A DNA stretch of 64,000 nt from Vibrio toranzoniae (lineage in GTDB: Bacteria; Pseudomonadota; Gammaproteobacteria; Enterobacterales; Vibrionaceae): contig NZ_AP025515.1 of assembly GCF_024347655.1 (NCBI RefSeq), positions 620,001-684,000 on the forward strand, in the 5' to 3' direction. Position 1 is the first letter of the stretch. The number at the start of each line of letters is the position of its first letter. Shown piece by piece: positions 8,401-16,033 of this stretch. Both the position numbers and the translations under genes were made by a program. The notes under the pieces were generated by a model, which saw only the letters and a list, made by a program, of their open reading frames with translations, had not been told where the DNA came from and did no database searches.

Positions 8401-9618
8401 ATGCAAGACACTCTAACAATCGTTCTGGCCGGCGGTGTTGGTTCTCGACTTTCTCCCCTCACCGATAACCGCGCAAAACCTGCGGTACCGTTTGGTGGCA
8501 AATATCGAATCATCGATTTCACGCTCGCGAACTGCCTGCATTCTGGGCTCCGCCAAATTCTGGTGCTCACTCAGTACAAGTCTCACTCTTTGCAAAAACA
8601 CTTACGTGATGGTTGGTCGGTACTAAACCCTGAGCTCGGCGAATACATCACCAATGTTCCCCCACAAATGCGAACAGGTGATAGCTGGTATAGCGGCACG
8701 GCCGATGCTATTTATCAAAACTTGTATTTGCTGTCTCGCAGTGAAGCCAAGCATGTGGTGGTGTTATCTGGCGATCATATCTATCGCATGGATTACGCCC
8801 CAATGCTCAAGCAACACAAAACGAACGAGGCCGACTTAACCGTGGCGTGCATGGAAGTTTCGATTGATGAAGCCAAAGAGTTTGGTGTGATGGAGATAGA
8901 CGAATCTCTCGAGATCAATAACTTTACCGAAAAGCCACGTTACCCAGCATGTGTACCCGGTAGGCCGACTCGAAGCATGGCTTCAATGGGTATTTACGTC
9001 TTTGATAAAGAGGTGCTAACACAAGCACTACTGGCTGATGCTGAAGACCCGAGTTCAAGCCACGATTTTGGTAAAGACATCATTCCTAAGTTAGTTGGAA
9101 ATAACAGTGTTTACGCCTATAAGTTTGGAGATACAGAAGGCCGAGTCACTCAAGACGCCTATTGGAGAGATGTTGGAACCCTAGACTCCTATTACCAAGC
9201 CAATATGGACTTGCTAAAACCAATTTCCCCTATCGATTTATATCAACCTGATTGGGCAATCCGTACCTACGAACCGCAGCTACCACCAGCGCGAACCATC
9301 GCTTCTGTAGAAGGGAACCAAGGGATATTTATCAACTCGATGATAGCGAACGGGGTTGTAATTGAAGGCGGATCTGCGCAAAACTCTATCTTCTTTCCTA
9401 AGGTCAAAGTCAGTAATGCCGCAATTGTGATTGATAGTATTCTGTTTGAAGATGTTGAAATAGGAAAAAACTGCCACATTCAAAACTGCATCATCGATAA
9501 GAACGTTAAGGTGCCTGATGATACTCAAATAGGCATTAATAGCAGGGACGATGCCGAGCGATTTCATATTTCAAAACTAGGTGTAATCGTAGTGCCATCG
9601 TCTTACAAATTCAGTTAA
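8401..9618 (+). CDS. glgC: Glucose-1-phosphate adenylyltransferase (ADP-glucose pyrophosphorylase)
   Basis: A 405-aa enzyme that makes ADP-glucose from glucose-1-phosphate and ATP, the committed step of bacterial glycogen synthesis. The nucleotidyltransferase motif AGGVGSRLSPLTDNRAKPAV is at residues 10-29. SGDHIYRMDY (metal site), FTEKP (sugar-phosphate binding) and a C-terminal left-handed beta-helix domain follow. I chose the ATG at 8401 because GAGG lies 8 bases upstream and MQDTLTIVLAGG is the family start; a longer frame from 8356 is unlikely. No other glg gene is adjacent, so this copy is separate from any glycogen operon. Confidence 0.95.
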   Translation: MQDTLTIVLAGGVGSRLSPLTDNRAKPAVPFGGKYRIIDFTLANCLHSGLRQILVLTQYKSHSLQKHLRDGWSVLNPELGEYITNVPPQMRTGDSWYSGTADAIYQNLYLLSRSEAKHVVVLSGDHIYRMDYAPMLKQHKTNEADLTVACMEVSIDEAKEFGVMEIDESLEINNFTEKPRYPACVPGRPTRSMASMGIYVFDKEVLTQALLADAEDPSSSHDFGKDIIPKLVGNNSVYAYKFGDTEGRVTQDAYWRDVGTLDSYYQANMDLLKPISPIDLYQPDWAIRTYEPQLPPARTIASVEGNQGIFINSMIANGVVIEGGSAQNSIFFPKVKVSNAAIVIDSILFEDVEIGKNCHIQNCIIDKNVKVPDDTQIGINSRDDAERFHISKLGVIVVPSSYKFS

Positions 9619-9652
9619 TAACACCTATGATGAAACTAGGTTTCTCAATCTA

Positions 9653-9680
9653 AAGGCAGCTCTGAGTTGCCTTATTTTAT
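9653..9680 (+). terminator. Probable terminator of glgC
   Basis: AAGGCA / TGCCTT with a 9-base loop is followed by ATTTTAT. The stem is short, but it is well placed 35 bases after the stop. Confidence 0.5.
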
Positions 9681-10041
9681 GTCTAACTTGACGGCTCACT
9701 AGCCCTTGTGGAATGAAAAGATGAGTGCCGTCCATCACATAATAGTCAGCGGTGATTTGTAGATTTATCACTAGAATATATATTTGGATTGATGCTTTAT
9801 TTGGGTGATAAAAACTAAGCAAGGAAGGTACGTTAGAGCAATGCATCAAGAGTGAAGTATTTTTGAACATGTCTTTAAAACACGAAACATAATATGCGTT
9901 CAGTTAATCGGACTTTCAAGGGAGCAAGGATAGATTATTTGATAACACTGAAGTCAATCACACATGTATGCTTTCGCTGTTGGTTAAACTATCCGATGTT
10001 TGCTACGTTTAAGTGACACAGTCATTGGAAAGGTATGATTT
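9681..10041. other. Intergenic region before the HPF-type gene
   Basis: About 360 bases without a supported gene. Short frames exist on the minus strand but lack a ribosome binding site or recognisable product. The last 120 bases presumably hold the promoter of the downstream gene. Confidence 0.4.
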
Positions 10042-10398
10042 ATGAAAATAAATGTTCAAACACATCATGTATCAATTAACGACGAGTCACGCAAAGACAT
10101 CGAAGGAAAATTCGAGAAGATATCTAACCATTTCCCATCACTGATTAGCTGCGACATCATCATTACAAAAGAGCACAGCAAGCATCAGGTTGAAGTGTTC
10201 ACCAACTACGAAGGCGTACGTGTATCGGCAAAAGCTACTGGCGACGTTATGTACCCAGCAATCGCTTCAGCACTCAAGAAACTTGAAACGGGCCTGAGTA
10301 ACCGTAAGGGACAATTGAAAGCAGACCTGCATGAGAAGCCAACAAGTACGAAGCCAGAAATTGCTTCAGATATCATCCAAGAGATGAAATTGGTATAA
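10042..10398 (+). CDS. HPF/RaiA-family ribosome-associated protein (short form)
   Basis: A 118-aa protein of the sigma-54 modulation/S30AE family. It begins with the family pattern MKINVQTHHVSINDESRKDIEGKF and contains CDIIITKEHSKHQVEV and the MYPAIASALKKLETGLSNRKG helix. Proteins of this type bind the 30S decoding centre and either dimerise (HPF) or inactivate (RaiA) ribosomes in stationary phase or stress. This is a short form without the long C-terminal dimerisation domain. It is probably an extra paralogue, since the main hpf of Vibrio normally sits near rpoN and none of those genes is here. GGAAAGG upstream supports the start. Confidence 0.88.
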   Translation: MKINVQTHHVSINDESRKDIEGKFEKISNHFPSLISCDIIITKEHSKHQVEVFTNYEGVRVSAKATGDVMYPAIASALKKLETGLSNRKGQLKADLHEKPTSTKPEIASDIIQEMKLV

Positions 10399-10403
10399 CT
10401 CTA

Positions 10404-10476
10404 TAATTAGAAGCGACCTAACTAATAGAAGTGCATGAACCAACAGAAGCGCATTAACTAATAGAAGCGCACTAAG
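10404..10476 (+). repeat. Four imperfect tandem 18-bp repeats
   Basis: Units at 10404-10422 (19 bp), 10423-10440, 10441-10458 and 10459-10476 share the pattern YAAYAGAAGCGCATTAAC. They start 6 bases after the HPF-type stop codon and end just before a terminator, so they lie in the 3' untranslated region. Copy number may vary between strains. Confidence 0.8.
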
Positions 10477-10482
10477 GTTTTC

Positions 10483-10509
10483 AAAGCCAGCACATGTTGC
10501 TGGCTTTTT
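10483..10509 (+). terminator. Terminator of the HPF-type gene
   Basis: A 10-bp stem AAAGCCAGCA / TGCTGGCTTT followed by TT lies directly after the tandem repeat array. Confidence 0.88.
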
Positions 10510-10699
10510 CGATCTATGGCCTCAAATGACCTTTCCGTAACTTTGATTTTAGCGATAAAAAGGTCTAGTCATCTCGTTCTTTCCCCACCCTAAAATCACC
10601 ATCACTTTTAACAATCTTAAGTCACTGGTTGCTATAACAATAACGGATAGTATTTGGTACAGTTATAAGCAGTAATAGAGACAATAAAGGATATTTATT

Positions 10700-10855
10700 A
10701 TGAGAAAAATCGCGCTACTTCTATTTCTATCCACTCAAATTATGGCTTGTACAGAAGTCGGAAGTGAAGCTTGGTGTACTGATATGAAAGAGAAACCTAA
10801 AGGCGACTGGACGGCTAATGAAGCGGGTGACTTTGCCAAGTATTGTATTTTCTAA
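10700..10855 (+). CDS. Small DUF3012-type lipoprotein
   Basis: A 51-aa protein with a signal peptide and lipobox (IMACTEVG, Cys17), followed by EVGSEAWCTDMKEKPKGDW and ending FAKYCIF. I recognise this as the DUF3012 family of short lipoproteins in Vibrio and Shewanella, whose hallmarks are the GSEAWC and KPKGDWT blocks and a C-terminal Cys. The two remaining Cys (28 and 49) could form a disulfide. Function is unknown. The start has AAAGG 9 bases upstream. It stands alone between the HPF-type gene and the HAD phosphatase and is short enough to be missed by gene finders. Confidence 0.85.
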   Translation: MRKIALLLFLSTQIMACTEVGSEAWCTDMKEKPKGDWTANEAGDFAKYCIF

Positions 10856-10953
10856 ACACACCGCAGCGTTCATTAACGATACAGATCGAAAGGCGTTTAA
10901 CGACAAACTGATCACTCTATATAGCACTAAAAATCGAATAAGTGAGTTTAAGG

Positions 10954-11733
10954 ATGGAACACCAACTAGGTAATGACTGGCAACACATCAACTGGGTATT
11001 AACCGACGTCGATGACACGCTCACTTGGCAAGGTTCACTCCCTCCAGAAACCCTGATTGCGCTACAGAAGCTGAGAGACGATGGAATCAAAGTGGTCGCA
11101 GTAACAGGAGCCTGTGCTGGTTGGTGCGATCATATTGCGCAACTTTGGCCTGTCGATGCCGTGCTTGGAGAAAATGGCGCTTTCTTGCTAGAGAAGCAAG
11201 ATGGTGCATTACAGATTTCATCGGAAATACCGCTAGAACAAGTGCGTCAGAACCAAGCCAAGCTAAAACAACAAGTCGAAACGATCTTGTTGAATTACCC
11301 AGACTTATCTCTAACTTTGGACCAACCTTACCGCTTGTGTGAGGTCGCTATTGATATCGGCCAAAACCGTAAGCCTGTTGATCCTGAAATAGTGCAAGAG
11401 CTACTTGAGAGAATACATGCTTTAGGCGCACACGCGACGGCCAGCTCGATTCATATTAATGCTTGGTATGGAGAGCACTCAAAGAAAAACGCGGTGCATC
11501 GTTTTCTCGCAAATAAAGGCCTATCGATCGAACAGATCCATAACCAAGCCTGTTATGTCGGCGATTCAATGAACGATCAACAGATGTTCGAATCACTACC
11601 ACTCACCGTTGGCGTGGCAAACATTAAGCATTATTGGGATAAGTTAGATCATCATCCAAGTACGGTAATGTCGCAGCCGGGTGGCTATGGGTTTGCAGAA
11701 TTTGTGGATGCGCTATTGGCAATTAAAAGTTAA
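10954..11733 (+). CDS. HAD-IIB family phosphatase (mannosyl-3-phosphoglycerate phosphatase-like)
   Basis: A 259-aa HAD hydrolase. Motif I is DVDDTLTW (nucleophile and acid Asp, about residues 17-24), motif II lies in VVAVTGACAGWC, GENGAFL is typical of HAD-IIB/YedP proteins, and motif IV is YVGDSMNDQQMF. The C2B cap suggests a sugar-phosphate or phosphoglycerate substrate. Annotated relatives are called mannosyl-3-phosphoglycerate phosphatase, but the partner synthase is absent, so substrate is uncertain. I prefer the ATG at 10954 (GTGAG about 7 bases upstream) over a GTG at 10942. It is convergent with the phn operon. Confidence 0.82.
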   Translation: MEHQLGNDWQHINWVLTDVDDTLTWQGSLPPETLIALQKLRDDGIKVVAVTGACAGWCDHIAQLWPVDAVLGENGAFLLEKQDGALQISSEIPLEQVRQNQAKLKQQVETILLNYPDLSLTLDQPYRLCEVAIDIGQNRKPVDPEIVQELLERIHALGAHATASSIHINAWYGEHSKKNAVHRFLANKGLSIEQIHNQACYVGDSMNDQQMFESLPLTVGVANIKHYWDKLDHHPSTVMSQPGGYGFAEFVDALLAIKS

Positions 11734-11800
11734 AAGCTAGACACTTAAAAATGAATCACGCCCTTCTAATCAGATCTCAGACCACTCTTTAGACATAAAA

Positions 11801-11842
11801 AAACGACCACTAGGTAGACCGAAGTACCTAGGGTCGTTTGAG
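11801..11842. terminator. Bidirectional terminator between HAD gene and phn operon
   Basis: AAACGACC-A-CTAGGTA pairs with TACCTAGGGTCGTTT with a single bulge (15 bp). It is A-rich on the left and T-rich on the right and lies between convergent genes. Confidence 0.82.
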
Positions 11843-11887
11843 CTTCAAAATGCTAGATAAGCTCTTAACTTTCACACAATAAACTGT

Positions 11888-12691
11888 CTATATGAGTTTA
11901 TTACGGATATGGATCACTACAGCTTCAGCAATAATAACCACCGCAAAGATACTCACTAATACCATCGACACTTTTTGCCATTCAAACAAATTCTGCGCAT
12001 CGTTGAGCACCACACCAATACCACCAGCGCCTACTAAACCCAATACTGCAGATTCACGCACATTGATATCCCACCGGAATAATACAATTGAGTAAAATGC
12101 TGGCATCACTTGTGGCCAATAACCTTTAAGCAAGATACTCATCCACGAAGCACCTGTTGCGCGCAGAGCTTCAATAGGCCCCATGTTCACTTCAGCAATC
12201 GCTTCCGCTAACAGCTTCCCTACAAAGCCGATACTGCGAATGGCGATCGCCATAATACCTGCGAGAACACCGGGGCCAAACAGTGCGATAAACAACAATG
12301 CCCAAACCAATGAATTCACTGAGCGTGAAGACACGAGAAAGAATTGCGCAACCCAGTTCAACGCTTTATTAGGTGTGATATTTGGCGCATTCAATAACGC
12401 TAACGGAATCGCAAATATCAAGGTAAATAAGGTACCTAATGTTGCGATGTGAAGTGTTTCAATCATCGCTGCGTGGATTGATTCAGGATAGAAGGCATAG
12501 TCCATTGGCACCATCCGCTCAAACATATCAGCAAACTGCGCTGGCGCGTCGTATAAGAACTCAGGAATCACTTCCACCGTTTGCCAAGACCAAACAATGG
12601 CACACACTAAGCTAAGGTAAACGGAAAACCGAGCCACGCGTTCGTTGGGTGTAAAGCGTTGCCACTCTCTATCGATAGATGCAGTAGTCAT
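11888..12691 (-). CDS. phnE: Phosphonate-type ABC transporter permease (PhnE2)
   Basis: A 267-aa inner-membrane permease with about six hydrophobic segments and the ABC-coupling EAA-like loop EALRATGASWMSILLKGYWPQ, followed by GGIGVVLNDAQ. It resembles PhnE of the phosphate/phosphite/phosphonate class. It is the last gene of phnD-phnC-phnE-phnE and its start overlaps the previous stop by one base, so translation is coupled. Its ribosome binding site AGGAGAA is strong. With the first PhnE it should form the heterodimeric membrane channel. No phosphonate-degrading enzyme is in the window, so the ligand is not certain. Confidence 0.9.
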   Translation of the reverse strand: MTTASIDREWQRFTPNERVARFSVYLSLVCAIVWSWQTVEVIPEFLYDAPAQFADMFERMVPMDYAFYPESIHAAMIETLHIATLGTLFTLIFAIPLALLNAPNITPNKALNWVAQFFLVSSRSVNSLVWALLFIALFGPGVLAGIMAIAIRSIGFVGKLLAEAIAEVNMGPIEALRATGASWMSILLKGYWPQVMPAFYSIVLFRWDINVRESAVLGLVGAGGIGVVLNDAQNLFEWQKVSMVLVSIFAVVIIAEAVVIHIRNKLI

Positions 12692-13533
12692 TAGAAGATT
12701 CTCCTAACAATATTGGAAAGGAATTCACCGACAAGAATCAGTGCGATAATGGTGAGTAAAATAGCGGCGACAAAATCGTAATCAAAACGCTGGAATGCCG
12801 AGAACAGCGTACCGCCAAGGCCCCCCGCCCCCACAATACCCACCATAGTGGAATTACGTAAATTCGAGTCCAGCTGGTAGCTAGCAAAACCAATAAAACG
12901 CGTGAATACCTGTGGCATCACCGCATATAAAATGACACTAATGAAACTCGCGCCTGTTGCCTTAATCGCTTCAACTGGTTTAAAAGAGATCTCTTCAATC
13001 GCTTCTGCAAACAGCTTGGCAATAAAACCAATCGATGCGAATACCAAGGTCAGGATCCCGGCCAAGGCACCAAAGCCCACCGCTTTCACGAATAGAATTG
13101 CGATGATCACCGGATGAAAAGAACGACATAGTGCAATGAAGCAGCGTATTGGCGTCGACACGATTGAAGGCATCATGTTTCTCGCGGCTAACAAGCCTAG
13201 AAACAGAGAAATGACGATACCAAAGAAGCTAGAGATAATAGCAATCTGCAAGCTCTCTGCTAAACCGCTCAATAGTAAGCTGGTACGCGAAAAATCAGGC
13301 GGAAACATTCTAGCGAGTAACCGCTCACTTTCACCAAAACCAATGATCAAACGGTCAAAGGTCAGCCCTAACGTCGAAAAGCTATAAAACAGATAAGCAA
13401 CTATCGCAGCGATGATTGCTCGGTTAGTCCATGAGGTTCTGAACGGATTTTCGTGCTTCGAAATTGAACTCGCTGACGAAGATTCGCTTGTTGACGATGC
13501 ACTTGTTGAAGAACTTGGGTTTAATCCAGCCAT
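12691..13533 (-). CDS. phnE: Phosphonate-type ABC transporter permease (PhnE1), Ser-rich N-terminus
   Basis: A 280-aa permease homologous to the downstream PhnE, with the coupling loop EAIKATGASFISVILYAVMPQV and GGLGGTLFSAFQ. Six membrane segments are visible from about residue 35. The cytoplasmic N-terminus is a low-complexity Ser/Ala/Thr stretch (residues 5-24, mostly Ser) not expected in PhnE; it may be a flexible tail. The gene overlaps the end of phnC by 13 bases and the start of the second phnE by one, showing a tight operon. GGGGGTGAG precedes the start. Confidence 0.9.
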   Translation of the reverse strand: MAGLNPSSSTSASSTSESSSASSISKHENPFRTSWTNRAIIAAIVAYLFYSFSTLGLTFDRLIIGFGESERLLARMFPPDFSRTSLLLSGLAESLQIAIISSFFGIVISLFLGLLAARNMMPSIVSTPIRCFIALCRSFHPVIIAILFVKAVGFGALAGILTLVFASIGFIAKLFAEAIEEISFKPVEAIKATGASFISVILYAVMPQVFTRFIGFASYQLDSNLRNSTMVGIVGAGGLGGTLFSAFQRFDYDFVAAILLTIIALILVGEFLSNIVRRIF

Positions 13534-14291
13534 GACTCACCCCCGTAAATGATTTTTAGGTCTTCTTCTGAGATGCCTTCAGGGTTGCCGTCATAATGCA
13601 CCTTGCCGTTACACATTCCGATGATGCGCTTGGCGTAACGCTTGGCTAAGTTCACATCGTGGATATTAACCAACACAGGGATGTTCTTCTGCTTGGCGAA
13701 GGTTTCCATGAGCTCCATGATCTCAACCGCAGTCTTTGGATCAAGTGATGACGTCGGTTCGTCAGCCAATAAGATATATGGGTCTTGCATCACCGCTCGA
13801 GCGATACCAACACGCTGCCTTTGCCCACCCGACAAACTGTCGGCACGTTGGTTTGCAAAGTCTTGTAGGCCTACAAATTCAAGTAACTCGAAAGCTTTTG
13901 CTAAATCTTGTGAGGAGTAGTTACGACGCCACGCATTCCAGGCTGTCATGTAACCTAAACGGCCACTCAACACGTTCTCAATAACCGTTAAGCGTTCCAC
14001 AAGGTTATATTCTTGGAACACCATGCCGATGTGTCGACGCTGTTTACGTAGCGCTTGGCCTTTTAATTGAGTCAGGTCAGCGCCATCAAAAATGATCTCA
14101 CCTTGGCTTGGATCGTTGAGACGGTTGATACAGCGCAGAAGCGTACTTTTACCGGTACCGGATGGACCAATGATCGCGATGATACCAGGCTCATCGATAT
14201 CAATATTAATGCCTTTAAGGATTGGCTTGCCTGCCACGTATTCGTGGAAAAGGTTGTTTATCTTTATTCCTTCATAGCTTGCTACGGCCAT
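13521..14291 (-). CDS. phnC: Phosphonate-type ABC transporter ATP-binding protein
   Basis: A 256-aa ABC ATPase with Walker A GPSGTGKSTLLRC, signature LSGGQRQRVGIARA, Walker B ILLADEPTSSLD and the switch His in NIHDVNLA, most like PhnC. It energises import by the two PhnE proteins. I placed the start at the ATG at 14291 (MAVASYEGIKI) because AAAAGGA lies 8 bases upstream. A longer frame to 14345 would begin inside a stable hairpin and adds a basic stretch unlike the family. The 160-base gap to phnD contains that hairpin. Confidence 0.93.
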   Translation of the reverse strand: MAVASYEGIKINNLFHEYVAGKPILKGINIDIDEPGIIAIIGPSGTGKSTLLRCINRLNDPSQGEIIFDGADLTQLKGQALRKQRRHIGMVFQEYNLVERLTVIENVLSGRLGYMTAWNAWRRNYSSQDLAKAFELLEFVGLQDFANQRADSLSGGQRQRVGIARAVMQDPYILLADEPTSSLDPKTAVEIMELMETFAKQKNIPVLVNIHDVNLAKRYAKRIIGMCNGKVHYDGNPEGISEEDLKIIYGGESWLD

Positions 14292-14320
14292 ACTGCATTT
14301 CCTTTTGCGAATTTTAAATG

Positions 14321-14349
14321 ATCTATGCCCTACCCGCGAGGGCATAGAT
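14321..14349 (-). other. Intercistronic hairpin between phnD and phnC
   Basis: A perfect 11-bp stem (ATCTATGCCCT / AGGGCATAGAT) with a 7-base loop lies 30 bases upstream of the phnC start and is not followed by a T run. Such structures often stabilise the upstream mRNA or reduce downstream expression, which would fit the need for more binding protein than membrane components. Confidence 0.65.
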
Positions 14350-14452
14350 TGTTAGGTGAGGTAAGTATTCTGAGAGCTAGGTCTTGCGAGAAAGCTACGC
14401 CTTCAGAGAGAGCGAAGTCTCGAGAAACCTAATATTCTTAAAGAACAGAGCG

Positions 14453-15493
14453 CTAGCCGTTGTTCGCTTGTTTTGCTAGCTCAGCTGCTTTTTTCTTTGC
14501 ACGTTTAGCCGCATCTTTTTCAGCCAGTTTCTTCAAGCCAGTTTTGGTGTAAGCCGTACCTGTCGCATGAGCGATATCACGAATTACATCCCACTCTTCT
14601 TTGTAACTGATTGGAGAGAAACGGTCAGCACCTTTAAACGATGCGCTCATTTCTGGTGTAAAGCGGTAGCTAAAGAAAGCCTCGTTGATCTTCTCAACAA
14701 GCTCTGGTTTTAGGTTATATGCGTAGCCGAAAGCAGACGTTGGGAAGCGTGGGCTTCGGTAGATTATCTTCAATTCAGAGTCGTCGACACGACCTGCTGC
14801 GACCATACGATCATAAACATCAGATGCCACAGGTGCCGCATCATAGTCTCCGTTGAAAACACCTAAAATAGATTGGTCATGTTTACCCGAGTAAAGCACT
14901 TTGTAATCTTCATCTGGCACTAGACCTTTCGCAGGGAATAACGCACGTGGAGCTAGGTTGCCAGAGTTGGAAGATGCAGAAGTATGTGCAACCTTTTTGC
15001 CTTTCAGATCAGTCATTGTATTAATGCCGCTGTCTTTACGCACAATGGTGATCAGGTTGTAGCCTTGGAAACCAGACTCATCGCCTTTGACCGCAATTGG
15101 AACGTAACCTGCTAGGTTAACGGCGTAGCCTGTTGGGCCCGTAGAGAAACCCGCAACGTGTAGTCGACCAGAGCGCATCGCTTCTACTTGTGCAGAGTTC
15201 GAGTGCACTGTGTAATAGATTACTCGCTTACCCGTAATTTTGCTTAGGTGAGCTTGAAAATCCGCGAACGCATCTTTGTATAACGCAGGGTCTTCTACCG
15301 GTGTGTAAGTAAACACAAGCGTACTTGGGTCGTTCCACTCATCTGGATTCTTTGGCGAATCGGCGACCAAATCTTGGTTTTCATCACAGTATCGATCGTC
15401 TAACACACCACGACTAGAGCAGTCGCTTGCCATAGCCATTGAAGGAAGTAGTAATGAGCTAGCGATTAACAGTCCTTTAACACTGATTTTCAT
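14453..15493 (-). CDS. phnD: PhnD-like phosphate/phosphite/phosphonate-binding protein
   Basis: A 346-aa periplasmic solute-binding protein. The signal peptide ends at ASA-like MAMASDCS. The mature start carries the block DRYCDENQDLVAD that I associate with one PhnD subgroup. The PhnD fold follows (LVFTYTPVEDPALY; HTSASSNSGNLAPRALFP, a likely ligand loop rich in Ser; YSGKHDQSILGVFNGDYDA). The C-terminus is Lys/Ala-rich. The start is the ATG at 15493 with AAGG 8 bases upstream; the frame extends only by a TTG. It is first in phnDCEE and has a sigma-54 promoter candidate 45 bases upstream, so the regulator at 16090 may control it. Confidence 0.92.
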   Translation of the reverse strand: MKISVKGLLIASSLLLPSMAMASDCSSRGVLDDRYCDENQDLVADSPKNPDEWNDPSTLVFTYTPVEDPALYKDAFADFQAHLSKITGKRVIYYTVHSNSAQVEAMRSGRLHVAGFSTGPTGYAVNLAGYVPIAVKGDESGFQGYNLITIVRKDSGINTMTDLKGKKVAHTSASSNSGNLAPRALFPAKGLVPDEDYKVLYSGKHDQSILGVFNGDYDAAPVASDVYDRMVAAGRVDDSELKIIYRSPRFPTSAFGYAYNLKPELVEKINEAFFSYRFTPEMSASFKGADRFSPISYKEEWDVIRDIAHATGTAYTKTGLKKLAEKDAAKRAKKKAAELAKQANNG

Positions 15494-15536
15494 ATTCAAA
15501 CCTTACTTTTACTTATTGTTGAAAGTCACCTTCACT

Positions 15537-15554
15537 ATTGCAGCCTTTATGCCA
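15537..15554 (-). promoter_or_regulatory. Sigma-54 promoter of phnD
   Basis: On the minus strand TGGCATAAAGGCTGCAAT has the invariant GG and GC separated by exactly 10 bases, with 5 of 6 bases of the -24 TGGCAC box and TGCA at -12. The predicted transcript starts near 15528, giving a 35-base leader before phnD. Confidence 0.72.
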
Positions 15555-15609
15555 TGTTTTTATTAATTAAATTTCAACAACTTACAACAAAACCCAAAAT
15601 AACTAATAT

Positions 15610-15663
15610 CCTTTGAGTCATTTATGTCCAACGAAAAACTCATCATTTGGGTCATTTCTGTCC
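15610..15663 (-). promoter_or_regulatory. Pair of 20-bp repeats: enhancer-type sites upstream of phnD
   Basis: Copies at 15610-15629 and 15644-15663 agree at 17 of 20 bases and are offset by 34 bp. The core is GGGTCA-N4-TGTCCC, nearly palindromic in the second copy. They centre about 92 and 126 bases upstream of the predicted sigma-54 start, a normal place for an NtrC-family activator. A third copy is at 16014-16033. Confidence 0.65.
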
Positions 15664-15679
15664 CGCCCAATTTCAGTGG

Positions 15680-15705
15680 TAAAAAAAGAGCCCGAAGGCT
15701 CTTTG
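15680..15705 (-). terminator. Strong terminator with UUCG loop upstream of phnD
   Basis: On the minus strand, AAAGAGCC-TTCG-GGCTCTTT forms an 8-bp stem with a UUCG tetraloop followed by a T run. It must end a minus-strand transcript coming from the right, either the response regulator mRNA (stop 385 bases away) or a separate small transcript. Confidence 0.88.
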
Positions 15706-15748
15706 GTTCACTGCTTTTTCTCTTATTATTTGGCAGAGCGATTAACTA

Positions 15749-15808
15749 TCAACAGTCAAAATCAACGCCTAGTATCAGAGCAATCGAACCTTTCAGTATT
15801 TGCTTCAT
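15749..15808 (-). CDS. 19-residue small ORF with ideal ribosome binding site
   Basis: The ATG at 15808 is preceded by AAGGAGAT with a 6-base spacer, a textbook ribosome binding site. It encodes MKQILKGSIALILGVDFDC: a basic start, one short hydrophobic stretch and an acidic end with a final Cys. A strong terminator follows about 45 bases after the stop. I do not recognise a family. It may be a membrane-associated small protein or a leader peptide, or the region may act as a small RNA. It sits between the two-component genes and phnD and has its own sigma-54-like promoter candidate at 15938-15957. Confidence 0.45.
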   Translation of the reverse strand: MKQILKGSIALILGVDFDC

Positions 15809-15937
15809 GTTTGTATCTCCTTGCAACAAGCAATTATTTTTCTAATGTCCTTTATTCGATCATTCAGTGTTGGATAACTGTCATGTTTTTTGACTCAAAA
15901 CCGAATAACCTCATGTGGACTGACGCCACAATGTAGG

Positions 15938-15957
15938 GATTGCACGCTTTGCACCAA
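15938..15957 (-). promoter_or_regulatory. Weaker sigma-54 promoter candidate upstream of the small ORF
   Basis: On the minus strand TTGGTGCAAAGCGTGCAAT keeps the invariant GG-N10-GC spacing. The -24 box is TGGTGC (4 of 6) and the -12 box is GTGCA. A start near 15930 would give a transcript of about 250 bases ending at the UUCG terminator. Confidence 0.4.
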
Positions 15958-16013
15958 ATACTAAAGTCCTTTTATTACAACCACTTGAAACAGTTAGCCA
16001 TTCGACTAAAAAC

Positions 16014-16033
16014 CAAATGGGTCATTGTTGTCT
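16014..16033 (-). promoter_or_regulatory. Third copy of the enhancer-type repeat
   Basis: This 20-bp segment matches the 15644-15663 copy at 15 of 20 bases, keeping TGGGTCATT and TGTC. It centres about 95 bases upstream of the predicted start of the weaker sigma-54 promoter, a spacing like that of the first pair. Confidence 0.45.

Noticed and set aside
9625..9870. 81-codon minus-strand frame between glgC and the HPF-type gene
   Set aside because: No ribosome binding site, no family resemblance, and its end overlaps the probable glgC terminator.
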